64,000 bases of DNA, from contig NZ_JBLKNZ010000001.1 of the NCBI RefSeq assembly GCF_051414115.1, positions 1,612,001 through 1,676,000 of the forward strand, given 5' to 3'. The notes under the pieces were generated by a model. The model did no database searches. It had not been told where the DNA came from and worked only from the letters and a program-made list of their open reading frames with translations. Shown piece by piece: positions 16,455-25,198 of this stretch. Both the position numbers and the translations under genes were made by a program. The stretch comes from Halovenus marina. GTDB taxonomy: Archaea > Halobacteriota > Halobacteria > Halobacteriales > Haloarculaceae. Numbering within the stretch: position 1 is the first letter of the stretch; each line of letters starts with the position of its first letter.

Positions 16455-19013
16455 ATGGCAGACACTGAGCAGTCCTGCACGCTCTGTGACCTGCCGGTTT
16501 CGGAGCCAGCCGTCGAAAACGAGACCGGGGACCCCTTCTGCTGTCGGGGCTGTCGTGACGTTCACGGGACGCTCAGCGAGCGCGAGGACCTCTCGCCCGA
16601 CGATAACTTGGAGCATATTCAGGAGACACTGACCGAGGAAACCGAGACCCCGGAGGGATACGAACGCACCTTTCTCCGGGTCGACGGGATGCACTGTGCG
16701 ACCTGTGAGACGTTCATCGAGGCACGTGCGAGCGACCACGAGGACGTGGCCGGAGTTGCAGCGAGTTACATCACCGACACCGTCCGCATCGACCACGACC
16801 CCGCAGTCGAGGAGTCGGAACTGACGGAGGCGGTGACTGGGCTCGGCTATCGGGCCTACGCCCGGGACGACCCGCTCGGAAAGCGCCGGGCCGAGGACAA
16901 CATCCTCACGCGACTGATCGTCGGGGCCGTCTTCGGGATGATGGTGATGCTCAACTACGTCGCCATCATCTATCCGACGTACTTCGACGGCCTGTACTAC
17001 CCCGCTGAGACCGCCGCCTTCCTCGCGGAGATGCTCGCGAGCGCCTCCGCGGCGTACTTCTATCTCGTCGTCGGTCTGCTGTCGAGCATCGTCCTCTTTT
17101 ACACCGGCGGACCGATCCTCAAGGGCGCGTGGGTTAGCCTGCGAACCCGCGAACCGAACATGGACCTGCTCGTTGCACTCGCCGCCACCGCCGCGTGGGC
17201 CTACAGCACGCTCGCAATCTTTCTCGGGGCCGAACACATCTACTACGACGTCTCTGTCGGCATCGTTCTCGTCGTCACGGCCGGAAGCTACTACGAAAGC
17301 CAGATCAAGCGAAAAGCGACAGAGCAGTTGGCGAACCTGACCGAATCGCAGGTCAGCGAAACCCGACGGTACCATTCCGACGGGTCGACGACGACCGTTC
17401 CGGTTGCGGATCTCTCCGGCGGCGAGCGCGTTCTCGTCCGTGACGGCGAACGGATCCCCGTCGATGGCGTCGTTCACGAGGGTGAGGGTACCGTCGACGA
17501 GGCGGTCGTGACCGGCGAGTCTCTGCCGGTGGCAAAGACGGCTGGCGACGAGGTTGTCGGTGGCTCCTTACTGCAGGATGGCTCGCTCGTCATCGAGGTG
17601 AACGAGGGCGCGACGAGCAGCGTCGACCGCATCACGGACATGGTCTGGGATCTGCAAAGCGCCGACCACGGCATCCAGCAACTCGCTGACCGACTCGCCA
17701 CGGTGTTCGTTCCGGTCGTACTCGTCCTCGCGATGGTCGTCGGCGTTGCGCACTTCGCCCTCGGTGCGAGCGCGTCCGAGACGCTGCTCGTCGCACTGAC
17801 CGTGCTCATCGTCTCCTGTCCCTGCGCGCTCGGGCTTGCGACGCCGCTCGCCATCGCGACCAGCATCCACGCGGCCCTGGAGCGCGGCATTGTCGTCTTC
17901 GACGAGACCATCTTCGAGCGTTTGCGCGACGTCGAGGTCGTCATCTTCGACAAGACGGGGACGCTCACGACCGGCGAGATGCGCGTCCGCGACGCTGACG
18001 GCCCCGAGGACCTGTTCGAGCAGGCCGCTCTGCTCGAAACGCGCTCCTCACACCCCATCGCGGAGGCAATCGCAACCGCCTACGGGAACGCGGATCGGAA
18101 CACCGATTCGGACGAATACGACTCGCCCGGCCGAGTCGACCCCGAGTCGCTGATCGTGGACCGCTCCGACCAGCAGACCACAGACGGCGGTGTCGTCGTG
18201 GACGAGGATGATGAACACGACGAGGCGGGCGAGCACGACGAGACGGCCGAACTCGACGACCAAGACGAGTGCGAGGCCCGTGTCTCGGGCTTTCAGAGCT
18301 ACGCCACCGGCGTTGGCGGAACGGTCGACGGGGCGGACCTGCTCGTCGGCCATCCCGACCTGTTCGCCGAGCAGGGCTGGTCGGTTCCCGACGCGTTCGG
18401 CTCACAGATCGACGACGCGCGTGACGGAGGGAACGTGCCCGTACTCGTCGGCCGAGACGGGACTGCTGAAGGGCTTCTCGTCGTCGGTGACGAACCGCGA
18501 GAGGGCTGGGAATCCGTCCTCGCTGATCTGGCAGCGCAGGACATCGAGGTGGCGATACTGACCGGCGACGAGCGCGACGCCGCGACGGCCTTCGAGGACC
18601 ATCCGGCCGTCGACCACGTCTTCGCTGGTGTGCCACCTGAGGCCAAAGCCGAGACGGTCCAGCAGTTCGGAGCGGGGCGACAGACGGTGATGGTCGGTGA
18701 CGGGACGAACGACGCACCGGCGCTCGCGAGCGCCAACCTTGGTATTGCGCTCGGAAGCGGCACGGCGCTTGCTGCAGATGCCGCAGACGTGGCTATCGTC
18801 ACGGACGACCTGCGCTCGCTCGAAACCGTCTTCGACCTGGCGGCGGCCGCAAACAGCCGCGTCAAGCAGAACATCGGCTGGGCGTTTCTGTACAACAGCA
18901 TCGCCATCCCGCTTGCGATCACCGGCCTCATCAACCCACTCTTTGCCGCCGTCGCGATGGGGCTGAGCAGCACGCTCGTCGTCACTAACTCCTCGCGGAA
19001 ACTGCTTGAGTGA
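16455..19013 (+). CDS. copA: Copper-translocating P1B-type ATPase (CopA/FixI-like)
   Basis: An 852-residue membrane pump. Order: an N-terminal C-x-x-C plus F-C-C-R-G-C metal-binding motif (8-33, the FixI/CcoI-type ATPase-associated domain), one HMA domain with G-M-H-C-A-T-C (79-84), eight TM helices with C-P-C near 454, D-K-T-G-T-L-T near 499, G-D-G-T-N-D in the hinge, and Y-N plus M-G-L-S-S in the last helices, the Cu(I) signature. It exports Cu(I) or loads it to outside proteins using ATP. Odd: an Asp/Glu/His-rich insertion (about 578-608) in the nucleotide-binding domain. GAGGTGA before the ATG at 16455 sets the start. Confidence 0.92.
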   Translation: MADTEQSCTLCDLPVSEPAVENETGDPFCCRGCRDVHGTLSEREDLSPDDNLEHIQETLTEETETPEGYERTFLRVDGMHCATCETFIEARASDHEDVAGVAASYITDTVRIDHDPAVEESELTEAVTGLGYRAYARDDPLGKRRAEDNILTRLIVGAVFGMMVMLNYVAIIYPTYFDGLYYPAETAAFLAEMLASASAAYFYLVVGLLSSIVLFYTGGPILKGAWVSLRTREPNMDLLVALAATAAWAYSTLAIFLGAEHIYYDVSVGIVLVVTAGSYYESQIKRKATEQLANLTESQVSETRRYHSDGSTTTVPVADLSGGERVLVRDGERIPVDGVVHEGEGTVDEAVVTGESLPVAKTAGDEVVGGSLLQDGSLVIEVNEGATSSVDRITDMVWDLQSADHGIQQLADRLATVFVPVVLVLAMVVGVAHFALGASASETLLVALTVLIVSCPCALGLATPLAIATSIHAALERGIVVFDETIFERLRDVEVVIFDKTGTLTTGEMRVRDADGPEDLFEQAALLETRSSHPIAEAIATAYGNADRNTDSDEYDSPGRVDPESLIVDRSDQQTTDGGVVVDEDDEHDEAGEHDETAELDDQDECEARVSGFQSYATGVGGTVDGADLLVGHPDLFAEQGWSVPDAFGSQIDDARDGGNVPVLVGRDGTAEGLLVVGDEPREGWESVLADLAAQDIEVAILTGDERDAATAFEDHPAVDHVFAGVPPEAKAETVQQFGAGRQTVMVGDGTNDAPALASANLGIALGSGTALAADAADVAIVTDDLRSLETVFDLAAAANSRVKQNIGWAFLYNSIAIPLAITGLINPLFAAVAMGLSSTLVVTNSSRKLLE

Positions 19014-19159
19014 CTCGCAGGCAAAGTGCATCGCAGTCAGAGGATGAGGGAGCCAAATGAAACCCCGGACGAGTTCGTTACTTTCTGCCACAGTGACCGT
19101 AGTAGCGTAGAGCACCGCTTTTCGAAAGGGAATTACTCCGACGGCCCGACCCTCCCGTA

Positions 19160-20440
19160 ATGACTGTACTCGACGTTGCCCGGCGCGCGCTCGACTCCGG
19201 CCCGGTCTGTGACGCCTGTTTAGGCCGACTGGTCGCTGACCGGAGTTTCGGACTCTCGAATCACGAGCGCGGCCACGCGCTCCGGGTGAGTCTCGCTCTC
19301 GAAGACGACGAGGACTTCGACCCGCCCGACGAGTGCTGGGTCTGTGAGGGCGAGTGTGACCGATACGACTGGTGGGCAAGACAAGCCGAAAGCGTCGTCC
19401 GCGGCTACGAGTTCGACACCTACCAAGTCGGGACGAAGGTGCCACCGCTCATCGAGGAAAACGACCGACTGCTCCGCGAGGACGCCGGACTCGACCCGGA
19501 AGCGGGCGAGTTGCTCAAGAGTGAGTTCAACCGCGAAGTAGGCAAGCGATTCGGCGAGCAAACCGACAGCGAAGTCGACTTCGAGCGCCCGGACGTACTC
19601 GTGCTCTGTGACCTTGGCACCGACGACGTCGAGTTGCAGGTCAACTCCGCCTTCGTCTACGGTCGCTACCGCAAACTCGAACGCGACATCCCGCAGACGA
19701 AGTGGCCCTGTCGGGAGTGCAACGGCACCGGTCTCGTCCACGGCGAGGAGTGTGGGGGCTGTGACGGGATTGGCTATCGCTACGAGGAGAGCGTCGAGCA
19801 GTTGACCGCACCGCCGATCCGAGAGGCAATGAACGGGGAGAGTGCGACCTTCCACGGCGCTGGCCGGGAGGACGTCGACGCGCGGATGCTCGGCGAGGGC
19901 CGCCCCTTCGTCGTCGAAGTCGAAGATCCACGACTGCGACGCCCGGACACCGACGACCTGCAGGAGCAAGTCAACGAGTTCGCCGAGGGCAAAGTCGAAG
20001 TTCGGGACCTCCAACTCGCGACCTACGAGATGGTCGAACGCGTCAAGGAACTGGACGCGAGCAAGACCTACCGGATGGACATCCAGTTCGAGGAGTCCGT
20101 CTCTCCGGAGGCGTTTCAGGAGGCGGTCGACGCACTCGCTGGAGCAACCGTCGAGCAGGAGACGCCACAGCGCGTGTCGCACCGCCGCGCGGCGAAAACG
20201 CGCGTTCGGGACGTCTACGACGCGTCCGGCGAACTCGAAGCGGACGGCCGGGAGGCGACGCTGGAGGTTCACGGCGAAGGGGGGCTGTACGTGAAGGAAC
20301 TGGTCAGCAGCGACGACGGCCGGACCCAACCGAGTCTCGCAGGAGCACTCGGCGTCGGGGCGACGGTGACGGCGCTCGACGTGCTCGCAGTCGAGGGGGA
20401 ATCGGAGGCGTTCGCCCGCGAGGAGTTCCTGCGCGAGTGA
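19160..20440 (+). CDS. pus10: tRNA pseudouridine(54/55) synthase Pus10
   Basis: A 426-residue protein. The N-terminus has C-D-A-C and C-W-V-C-E-G-E-C zinc-binding pairs, then a THUMP-like region (about 80-170), then two C-x-x-C-x-G-x-G units (C-R-E-C-N-G-T-G and C-G-G-C-D-G-I-G), then the pseudouridine synthase core with catalytic Asp in G-R-E-D-V-D-A-R-M-L. In archaea Pus10 makes pseudouridine at tRNA positions 54 and 55, replacing bacterial TruB for this site. Length is typical. It is followed after 82 nt by rnhB on the same strand. Confidence 0.94.
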   Translation: MTVLDVARRALDSGPVCDACLGRLVADRSFGLSNHERGHALRVSLALEDDEDFDPPDECWVCEGECDRYDWWARQAESVVRGYEFDTYQVGTKVPPLIEENDRLLREDAGLDPEAGELLKSEFNREVGKRFGEQTDSEVDFERPDVLVLCDLGTDDVELQVNSAFVYGRYRKLERDIPQTKWPCRECNGTGLVHGEECGGCDGIGYRYEESVEQLTAPPIREAMNGESATFHGAGREDVDARMLGEGRPFVVEVEDPRLRRPDTDDLQEQVNEFAEGKVEVRDLQLATYEMVERVKELDASKTYRMDIQFEESVSPEAFQEAVDALAGATVEQETPQRVSHRRAAKTRVRDVYDASGELEADGREATLEVHGEGGLYVKELVSSDDGRTQPSLAGALGVGATVTALDVLAVEGESEAFAREEFLRE

Positions 20441-20522
20441 CCATCTGACGTGTGTAACTCCCGTCAGACGGAGGGCTGACGCGCCGGGAAGGTTTATACG
20501 GTTCTCGACCAATCGGCACATA

Positions 20523-21167
20523 ATGCGAGCAGGTGTCGACGAGGCCGGGAAAGGGCCGGTACTGGGATCGATGTTCGCGGCAGCGGTTCGGATCGATCCC
20601 GACCGGGTACCAGCCGCGGTGGCCGACTCGAAACAGCTCTCGGCCGACACGCGCGAGGAACTCGCAGCGACCATCCGCGAGCGAGCAAGCGCAGTCGCGG
20701 TTGCCGAAGTCCCAGTCGAGCGCATCGACGACCCGGAGACGGACATGAACGGGCTGACGGTCGCTGCACAGGCTGACGCGCTCGGTGCTGTCACGGTCGA
20801 GGGACTTCGCTGTCGTGCCGACGCCTGTGACACCAACGCCGTCCGGTTCGAGCGCCGTCTCGCCGACAGACTCCCAGACGACGTTGACCTGCGGGCTGAA
20901 CACGGCGCAGACGAGTCCGACCCGGTCGTGAGCGCGGCGAGCATCGTCGCCAAGGTGGAGCGAGACGCTCACGTCGCTCGACTGGCCGAGGAGTACGGTG
21001 ACGTGGGCAGCGGCTATCCGGGCGACGAGACGACCCGCACGTTCCTCCGGGAGTTCGTCAGTAGAACCGGCGAGTTGCCCGACTGCGCCCGGGAGTCCTG
21101 GCAGACCAGCCGCGACATCCTCGCTGAGCGCGGACAGGCCTCGCTGGCGGAGTTTCAGAGCCTGTGA
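20523..21167 (+). CDS. rnhB: Ribonuclease HII
   Basis: A 214-residue enzyme with G-V-D-E-A-G-K-G-P-V-L-G at 4-15 supplying the first acidic pair, V-A-D-S-K-Q-L-S, then the A-D-A-C-D-T-N-A-V segment and S-A-A-S-I-V-A-K-V-E-R-D with later catalytic Asp residues. It cuts RNA in RNA-DNA hybrids and removes misinserted ribonucleotides. The length is normal. A TATA-like GGTTTATACGG lies about 30 nt before the ATG, so it probably has its own leaderless promoter. Confidence 0.95.
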   Translation: MRAGVDEAGKGPVLGSMFAAAVRIDPDRVPAAVADSKQLSADTREELAATIRERASAVAVAEVPVERIDDPETDMNGLTVAAQADALGAVTVEGLRCRADACDTNAVRFERRLADRLPDDVDLRAEHGADESDPVVSAASIVAKVERDAHVARLAEEYGDVGSGYPGDETTRTFLREFVSRTGELPDCARESWQTSRDILAERGQASLAEFQSL

Positions 21168-21196
21168 GCGACTGACGACCCGAACTATCTGCGCGG

Positions 21197-22657
21197 TCAC
21201 CGAACGGTCGGTAGCTCGAACGGGAGGTTCCGATTGACAGTCTCCTGAAAGTCGGTCGAGATTGCAAACAGCGTCACGAAGTAGATGCATGCGCCGAGCG
21301 CGACGAGGGCCACGACGATGGCCGCGTTGTGGTCGATCACCGACAGTCGTTCGATGGCAGTACGGGCACCGAACACCGTCGCGCCCATGGCCAGCGCGGC
21401 GATCCACTGCTGTGCAATTGTCGTGTACGGTACCTCGAAGGTGATCAACTGCGAGAGCATGTAGTGGGAGAGAACGAGGACGACGGCGACCGACGTCGCA
21501 GTCGCGACCGCTGCGCCCTCGATGCCGTACTGCCAGATGAGCGCGAGGTTGAGAAGGACGTTGAGCGCGATGAACACCGCGTTGATCCGGAAGGCAAGAT
21601 CAGGACGGTCGAGACCGTTCAGCCCGTTTCGGAGTTGCTTCTGGTAGGAGTAGATCAGTACCGCGAGGATCAGAAGGCCGAGCACCGCCGTCCCGTCGAC
21701 GAACTCCTCGCCGTAGAGTAGCAGAAGTCGGTCACCGAGGATGAGACCGCCGACCAGCCCGGGAATCGCGATCAGACCCGTGTACGCGAGGGCATCTTCG
21801 AGCATCGCTGCGGCGTCCTGACGCGACTGCTGTGTGGACGTGTGGCTGATTTCGGGAAACACCGTCGACGCGACCGAGGTGCCAAACAGGTCGAGGAACT
21901 TCGCAATCGACCACGCGACGGAGTAGACGCCGACCAGCCCCGTCTGCACGAACACACCCAGAAGCAGGATGTCGACTTCGTTGAACGCGCGGTTCCGGAG
22001 GCCGCCGAGCCAGGAGAACTTGGCGTACTCGAAGAGACTCTTGAAGTGGCGTCTCTTCGGTCGCGTGGGGCGAACCGAGACCCAGACCAGTCCGACCGCG
22101 CCGACGATGATGCCGCCGACGATATACCCTACGAGCATCCCGAACAGGCCGAAGCCAGCGAAGACCAGCGCGATCTGAAGGAGGCTCTGTCCGCCGATCT
22201 GCACCGGATTGAGCAGGCCGACGATGTGGACCTTCCGCTCGCCTTTGAGCGTCTTGTACACGAACTTATCGAACAACTCGATGAAGATCAACCCGATCAC
22301 GAACCAGACGACAGAGCGTGTCACGTACTGGTCGAACTCGCTGATGTACGACTCCAGTACGGGCGTTCCGAGGACGACGAGTACCGAGAGAGACGCGGCA
22401 AACGCGAGTATCGTCAGAAGCGCCGCCGTCAGATATGCACCGCGGTCTGTCCCCTCGCTGATCCGTTTCACCATCGCCGTTCCGACCCCAACCTCGCTCG
22501 CGAGGATGAGCCAGCCAACGACCGTCAGCACCAGCGTGTAGACCCCGATCACCTCCGCGCCGAGTTCGCGTGCGAAATAGAGCGTCCCCAGAAACCCGAG
22601 CGCTGACCCGAGCAGCTTCGAGAGGAAGACGATGATCGATGTTTGTCCGACTTTCAT
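21197..22657 (-). CDS. Polysaccharide flippase (Wzx/MOP superfamily)
   Basis: A 486-residue integral membrane protein with about 14 hydrophobic helices, starting K-V-G-Q-T-S-I-I-V-F-L-S-K-L-L-G-S-A-L-G, the typical N-terminus of MOP-family lipid-linked oligosaccharide flippases such as AglR-type proteins. It would move lipid-linked glycans across the membrane for N-glycosylation or exopolysaccharide. It heads the island of AlkP-superfamily hydrolases and a glycosyltransferase, which fits. A hairpin lies between it and the upstream hydrolase gene. Confidence 0.9.
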   Translation of the reverse strand: MKVGQTSIIVFLSKLLGSALGFLGTLYFARELGAEVIGVYTLVLTVVGWLILASEVGVGTAMVKRISEGTDRGAYLTAALLTILAFAASLSVLVVLGTPVLESYISEFDQYVTRSVVWFVIGLIFIELFDKFVYKTLKGERKVHIVGLLNPVQIGGQSLLQIALVFAGFGLFGMLVGYIVGGIIVGAVGLVWVSVRPTRPKRRHFKSLFEYAKFSWLGGLRNRAFNEVDILLLGVFVQTGLVGVYSVAWSIAKFLDLFGTSVASTVFPEISHTSTQQSRQDAAAMLEDALAYTGLIAIPGLVGGLILGDRLLLLYGEEFVDGTAVLGLLILAVLIYSYQKQLRNGLNGLDRPDLAFRINAVFIALNVLLNLALIWQYGIEGAAVATATSVAVVLVLSHYMLSQLITFEVPYTTIAQQWIAALAMGATVFGARTAIERLSVIDHNAAIVVALVALGACIYFVTLFAISTDFQETVNRNLPFELPTVR

Positions 22658-22678
22658 TATCTGATACCGGCGTTCGCT

Positions 22679-22709
22679 AACTGGTCCGGTCTATTGTCGG
22701 AGACCAGTT
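22679..22709. promoter_or_regulatory. Inverted repeat between hydrolase and flippase genes
   Basis: Perfect 8-bp arms AACTGGTC (22679-22686) and GACCAGTT (22702-22709) flank a 15-nt loop whose ends (CCG/CGG) could extend the stem. It lies after the stop of the minus-strand hydrolase and just upstream of the flippase ATG. No U-tract follows on the minus strand, so an operator or RNA-processing hairpin is as likely as a terminator. Confidence 0.4.
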
Positions 22710-22735
22710 TATTCGTTGGGATCCACGGTGGTGGT

Positions 22736-24187
22736 TCACAGGTATCCGAGGTCTTCGAGCTGGTCCCGAAGCCGCTCGTCCGTGATCTCTTCGTCCTCTA
22801 TCGCGTTCTGTGTGATGTCCCCTACCTCGCGTTCGAGCACGTCTGTGAGGGCTGCGACGATATCTGGGTACTCGTCTGTGAGGTCGGTCGACTCTTCGGG
22901 ATCCGCTCGCCAGTCGTACAGCGTCGTCGTCCCGTCGATCCGTCGGACGAGTTTGTACTGGTCGTTCCGGACCGACTGTCGCGGCTGGCCGAGTTCCGAA
23001 TCGTCGAGGGCGGGATACCGCTGTTTCGGTACCGCGTCTTCCATCCCGTCGAGTTCGGCAAACACGTGTTCGTGGCGCGGTCTGTCGGCAAGGTCGTACA
23101 GCGTCTCTGCGAACGGCCGTTCGGGCGGTGTGCCGCCCGCCGCCTCGATCAGTGTCGGGAAGAGATCGAGCAGCGACACCATCGATTCGACGGTGTCTCC
23201 CCCGCGCTGTTCCCCTGCTGGCTTGACCACGAGTGGAACGTGAAGCAACTGCTCTGCGAGCGAGTAGTTGTGCTTTTCCAGCCCGTGTTCACCGAACAGT
23301 TCCCCGTGGTCCGCGGTGATCACGACGACGGTGTCGTCGAGTTCACCCCGGGCGTCGAGAAAGTCGACGAGTTCCCCGACTCTGTAGTCGAGATATCGGA
23401 TCGCGCCGTCGTACCACGACCGTATCACCTCCCACTCCGCCTCAGTCGGGACGAACTCCCCGCCCATCAGTGGGAACGATTCCGACATCTTCCGAAGTCG
23501 TGTCCCGTCCATGCCTGCCACCGACTGTGATCGCTGGCCGACCTGCGAGGACAACCGTTCGAGAAACTCGTATCGAGGGCGGGAGAGCCCATCACAGAAC
23601 ATCGACTTGTACGGCCGCGGCGGATTGTACGGGTTGTGTGCGGTCTTGCAGTTGATGAACGCGAAAAACGGCTCGTCGTCCCCGTTTGCGATCCACCGCT
23701 TCAGCGCGTCGAACTTGTACAGCGTCTTCTTGTCCGGCCCGCGCGTCAGCGAAAACAGCGTCTGCTTCGCGAACGACCGGTCGCGCACCATCTTGCTGAG
23801 CGCGGTTGCGTCGGGCCGTATCCGATAGGTCTCCTTGTAGACGTCGAAGCCCCGCGAGAACCCCCGGCCGGAGCGCAGATGCGCACCGGCGCTCGACGAG
23901 AACGTTCTGTACCCCTGCGCTTTGATGTGTTCGCTCAGCGTCGTGGTGTCCGTCGGAAGGTCTCTCGACGACCGCCGAACGTCGCTGTGACTCGGGAGAT
24001 TTCCGGTGAAAAGCCCCCCATGTGAGGGGAGCGTCCAGATCGATGGCGCAAATGCGTTCTCGAACTGGACCCCGTCGCTGGCAAGCGCCTCTATATTCGG
24101 CGTCGTCTCTCGATGGTGTCCGTGAACCGTCGTGTGGTCGGCGCGAACTGCATCCAACACGACCAGGAGGATATTCGGGTCACTCAT
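22736..24187 (-). CDS. AlkP-superfamily sulfatase-like hydrolase/phosphotransferase 1
   Basis: A 483-residue soluble protein. N-I-L-L-V-V-L-D-A-V-R-A-D-H (5-18) gives the first metal Asp; I-W-T-L-P-S-H-G-G-L-F-T-G is the nucleophile segment, V-I-T-A-D-H-G-E-L-F-G-E-H supplies more metal ligands, and K-H-N follows. The sulfatase C/S-x-P-x-R signature is absent and a Thr sits at the nucleophile position, as in phosphoglycerol-transferase-type members, so a formylglycine sulfatase is unlikely. It has no signal peptide. It ends L-E-D-L-G-Y-L, a tail shared with three nearby hydrolases. Probable role: modifying surface glycans. Confidence 0.85.
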   Translation of the reverse strand: MSDPNILLVVLDAVRADHTTVHGHHRETTPNIEALASDGVQFENAFAPSIWTLPSHGGLFTGNLPSHSDVRRSSRDLPTDTTTLSEHIKAQGYRTFSSSAGAHLRSGRGFSRGFDVYKETYRIRPDATALSKMVRDRSFAKQTLFSLTRGPDKKTLYKFDALKRWIANGDDEPFFAFINCKTAHNPYNPPRPYKSMFCDGLSRPRYEFLERLSSQVGQRSQSVAGMDGTRLRKMSESFPLMGGEFVPTEAEWEVIRSWYDGAIRYLDYRVGELVDFLDARGELDDTVVVITADHGELFGEHGLEKHNYSLAEQLLHVPLVVKPAGEQRGGDTVESMVSLLDLFPTLIEAAGGTPPERPFAETLYDLADRPRHEHVFAELDGMEDAVPKQRYPALDDSELGQPRQSVRNDQYKLVRRIDGTTTLYDWRADPEESTDLTDEYPDIVAALTDVLEREVGDITQNAIEDEEITDERLRDQLEDLGYL

Positions 24188-24341
24188 TCACTTGCTTCCG
24201 GGTTTTTCGCCGTTCGACATATATCTACTTACCTATCTTTTTCGCACCACTGGATAGCACTCATCGCCTCCGTGTTCGTGGACAGTCTTCACGGGACACA
24301 CGATCGGTTAGACTTAACCCCGGGGCTTTGAATCAGAGAGT

Positions 24342-25196
24342 ATGCACGAACCGCTACGCTACCGAGCGTGGAAGCGACTGGCCCAGGGGCTTTCCACGCT
24401 TCGAAGCGCGGGAGACCAGCACGACCGTCTCGCCGCCTTCGACGCAGATGTCGTCGTGATAATGGACGCCTGTCGGGCCGATACGCTCAATGCTGTCACC
24501 CCGTGGGCGCTCGACACCTGCCGGTCCCCCGCGAGTTCGACGACCGAATGGCTGACCGTCGCTGCCGATACTGGCATCTTTGCAGATGCGCGAATCGTTG
24601 CGGCGAACTCACAATATCACCAACTCGACCGTGACCTCGGGGAGGCGGAACTCCATGGCCTGTGGGAAACTGACTGGGAGGACCGGTTCGGGACGGTACT
24701 CCCCGAACCCGTTCTCGAACGCGCCGACAGCATTCTCGACGAGGACGATTCACCGGTCGTCGTGCATCTGCTCCAGCCCCATGCACCCTACGTCGCCAAA
24801 CTCGGCGGGGAGTGGGTCGACATTCTCCCCGATACGGACGTCTGGAAGGGCGACCGAAACTCCGAGCGACTCAGCCCGCAGGTCGCGATGGCTGGCGGCC
24901 ACGTCGACACGACCCGGGCCGCCCGCGGCTACCGTGCCTCCGTCGAGAGCACGTGGGACGTGATCGCAGAATACGTCGGACAGTGGGTCACGGACGGGAA
25001 CTCCGTGGTGATCACCGCAGACCACGGTGAGGGGTTTGGCCGTCTCCGGGATTACGGCTTTTACTGTCATCCACACAAGTGTCACGTCGCCCCACTCGTT
25101 CGCGTCCCGTTCATCACGCTCGAACCAGCCACGGAACCCGACGACCCGGCGCGCACCGCAGAAGAGAAACTCAGAGCGCTCGGGTACAAGCAGTAA
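24342..25196 (+). CDS. Compact AlkP-superfamily hydrolase-like protein 2
   Basis: A 284-residue protein, much shorter than a sulfatase. It keeps V-V-V-I-M-D-A-C-R-A-D-T for the first Asp, S-P-A-S-S-T-T-E-W-L in the nucleophile region, L-L-Q-P-H-A-P-Y, and V-V-I-T-A-D-H-G-E-G-F-G for the second metal site. This is the minimal AlkP core found in haloarchaeal surface-glycan loci. It ends L-R-A-L-G-Y-K-Q, matching the tail of its neighbours. It reads divergently from hydrolase 1, with a 154-nt AT-richer promoter region between, and convergently with the GT4 gene. Substrate unknown. Confidence 0.75.
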   Translation: MHEPLRYRAWKRLAQGLSTLRSAGDQHDRLAAFDADVVVIMDACRADTLNAVTPWALDTCRSPASSTTEWLTVAADTGIFADARIVAANSQYHQLDRDLGEAELHGLWETDWEDRFGTVLPEPVLERADSILDEDDSPVVVHLLQPHAPYVAKLGGEWVDILPDTDVWKGDRNSERLSPQVAMAGGHVDTTRAARGYRASVESTWDVIAEYVGQWVTDGNSVVITADHGEGFGRLRDYGFYCHPHKCHVAPLVRVPFITLEPATEPDDPARTAEEKLRALGYKQ

Positions 25197-25198
25197 CC

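Noticed and set aside
19220..20953. A 577-codon minus-strand frame across pus10 and rnhB
   Set aside because: GC-rich antisense shadow. The plus strand encodes two clearly recognised enzymes with intact motifs.
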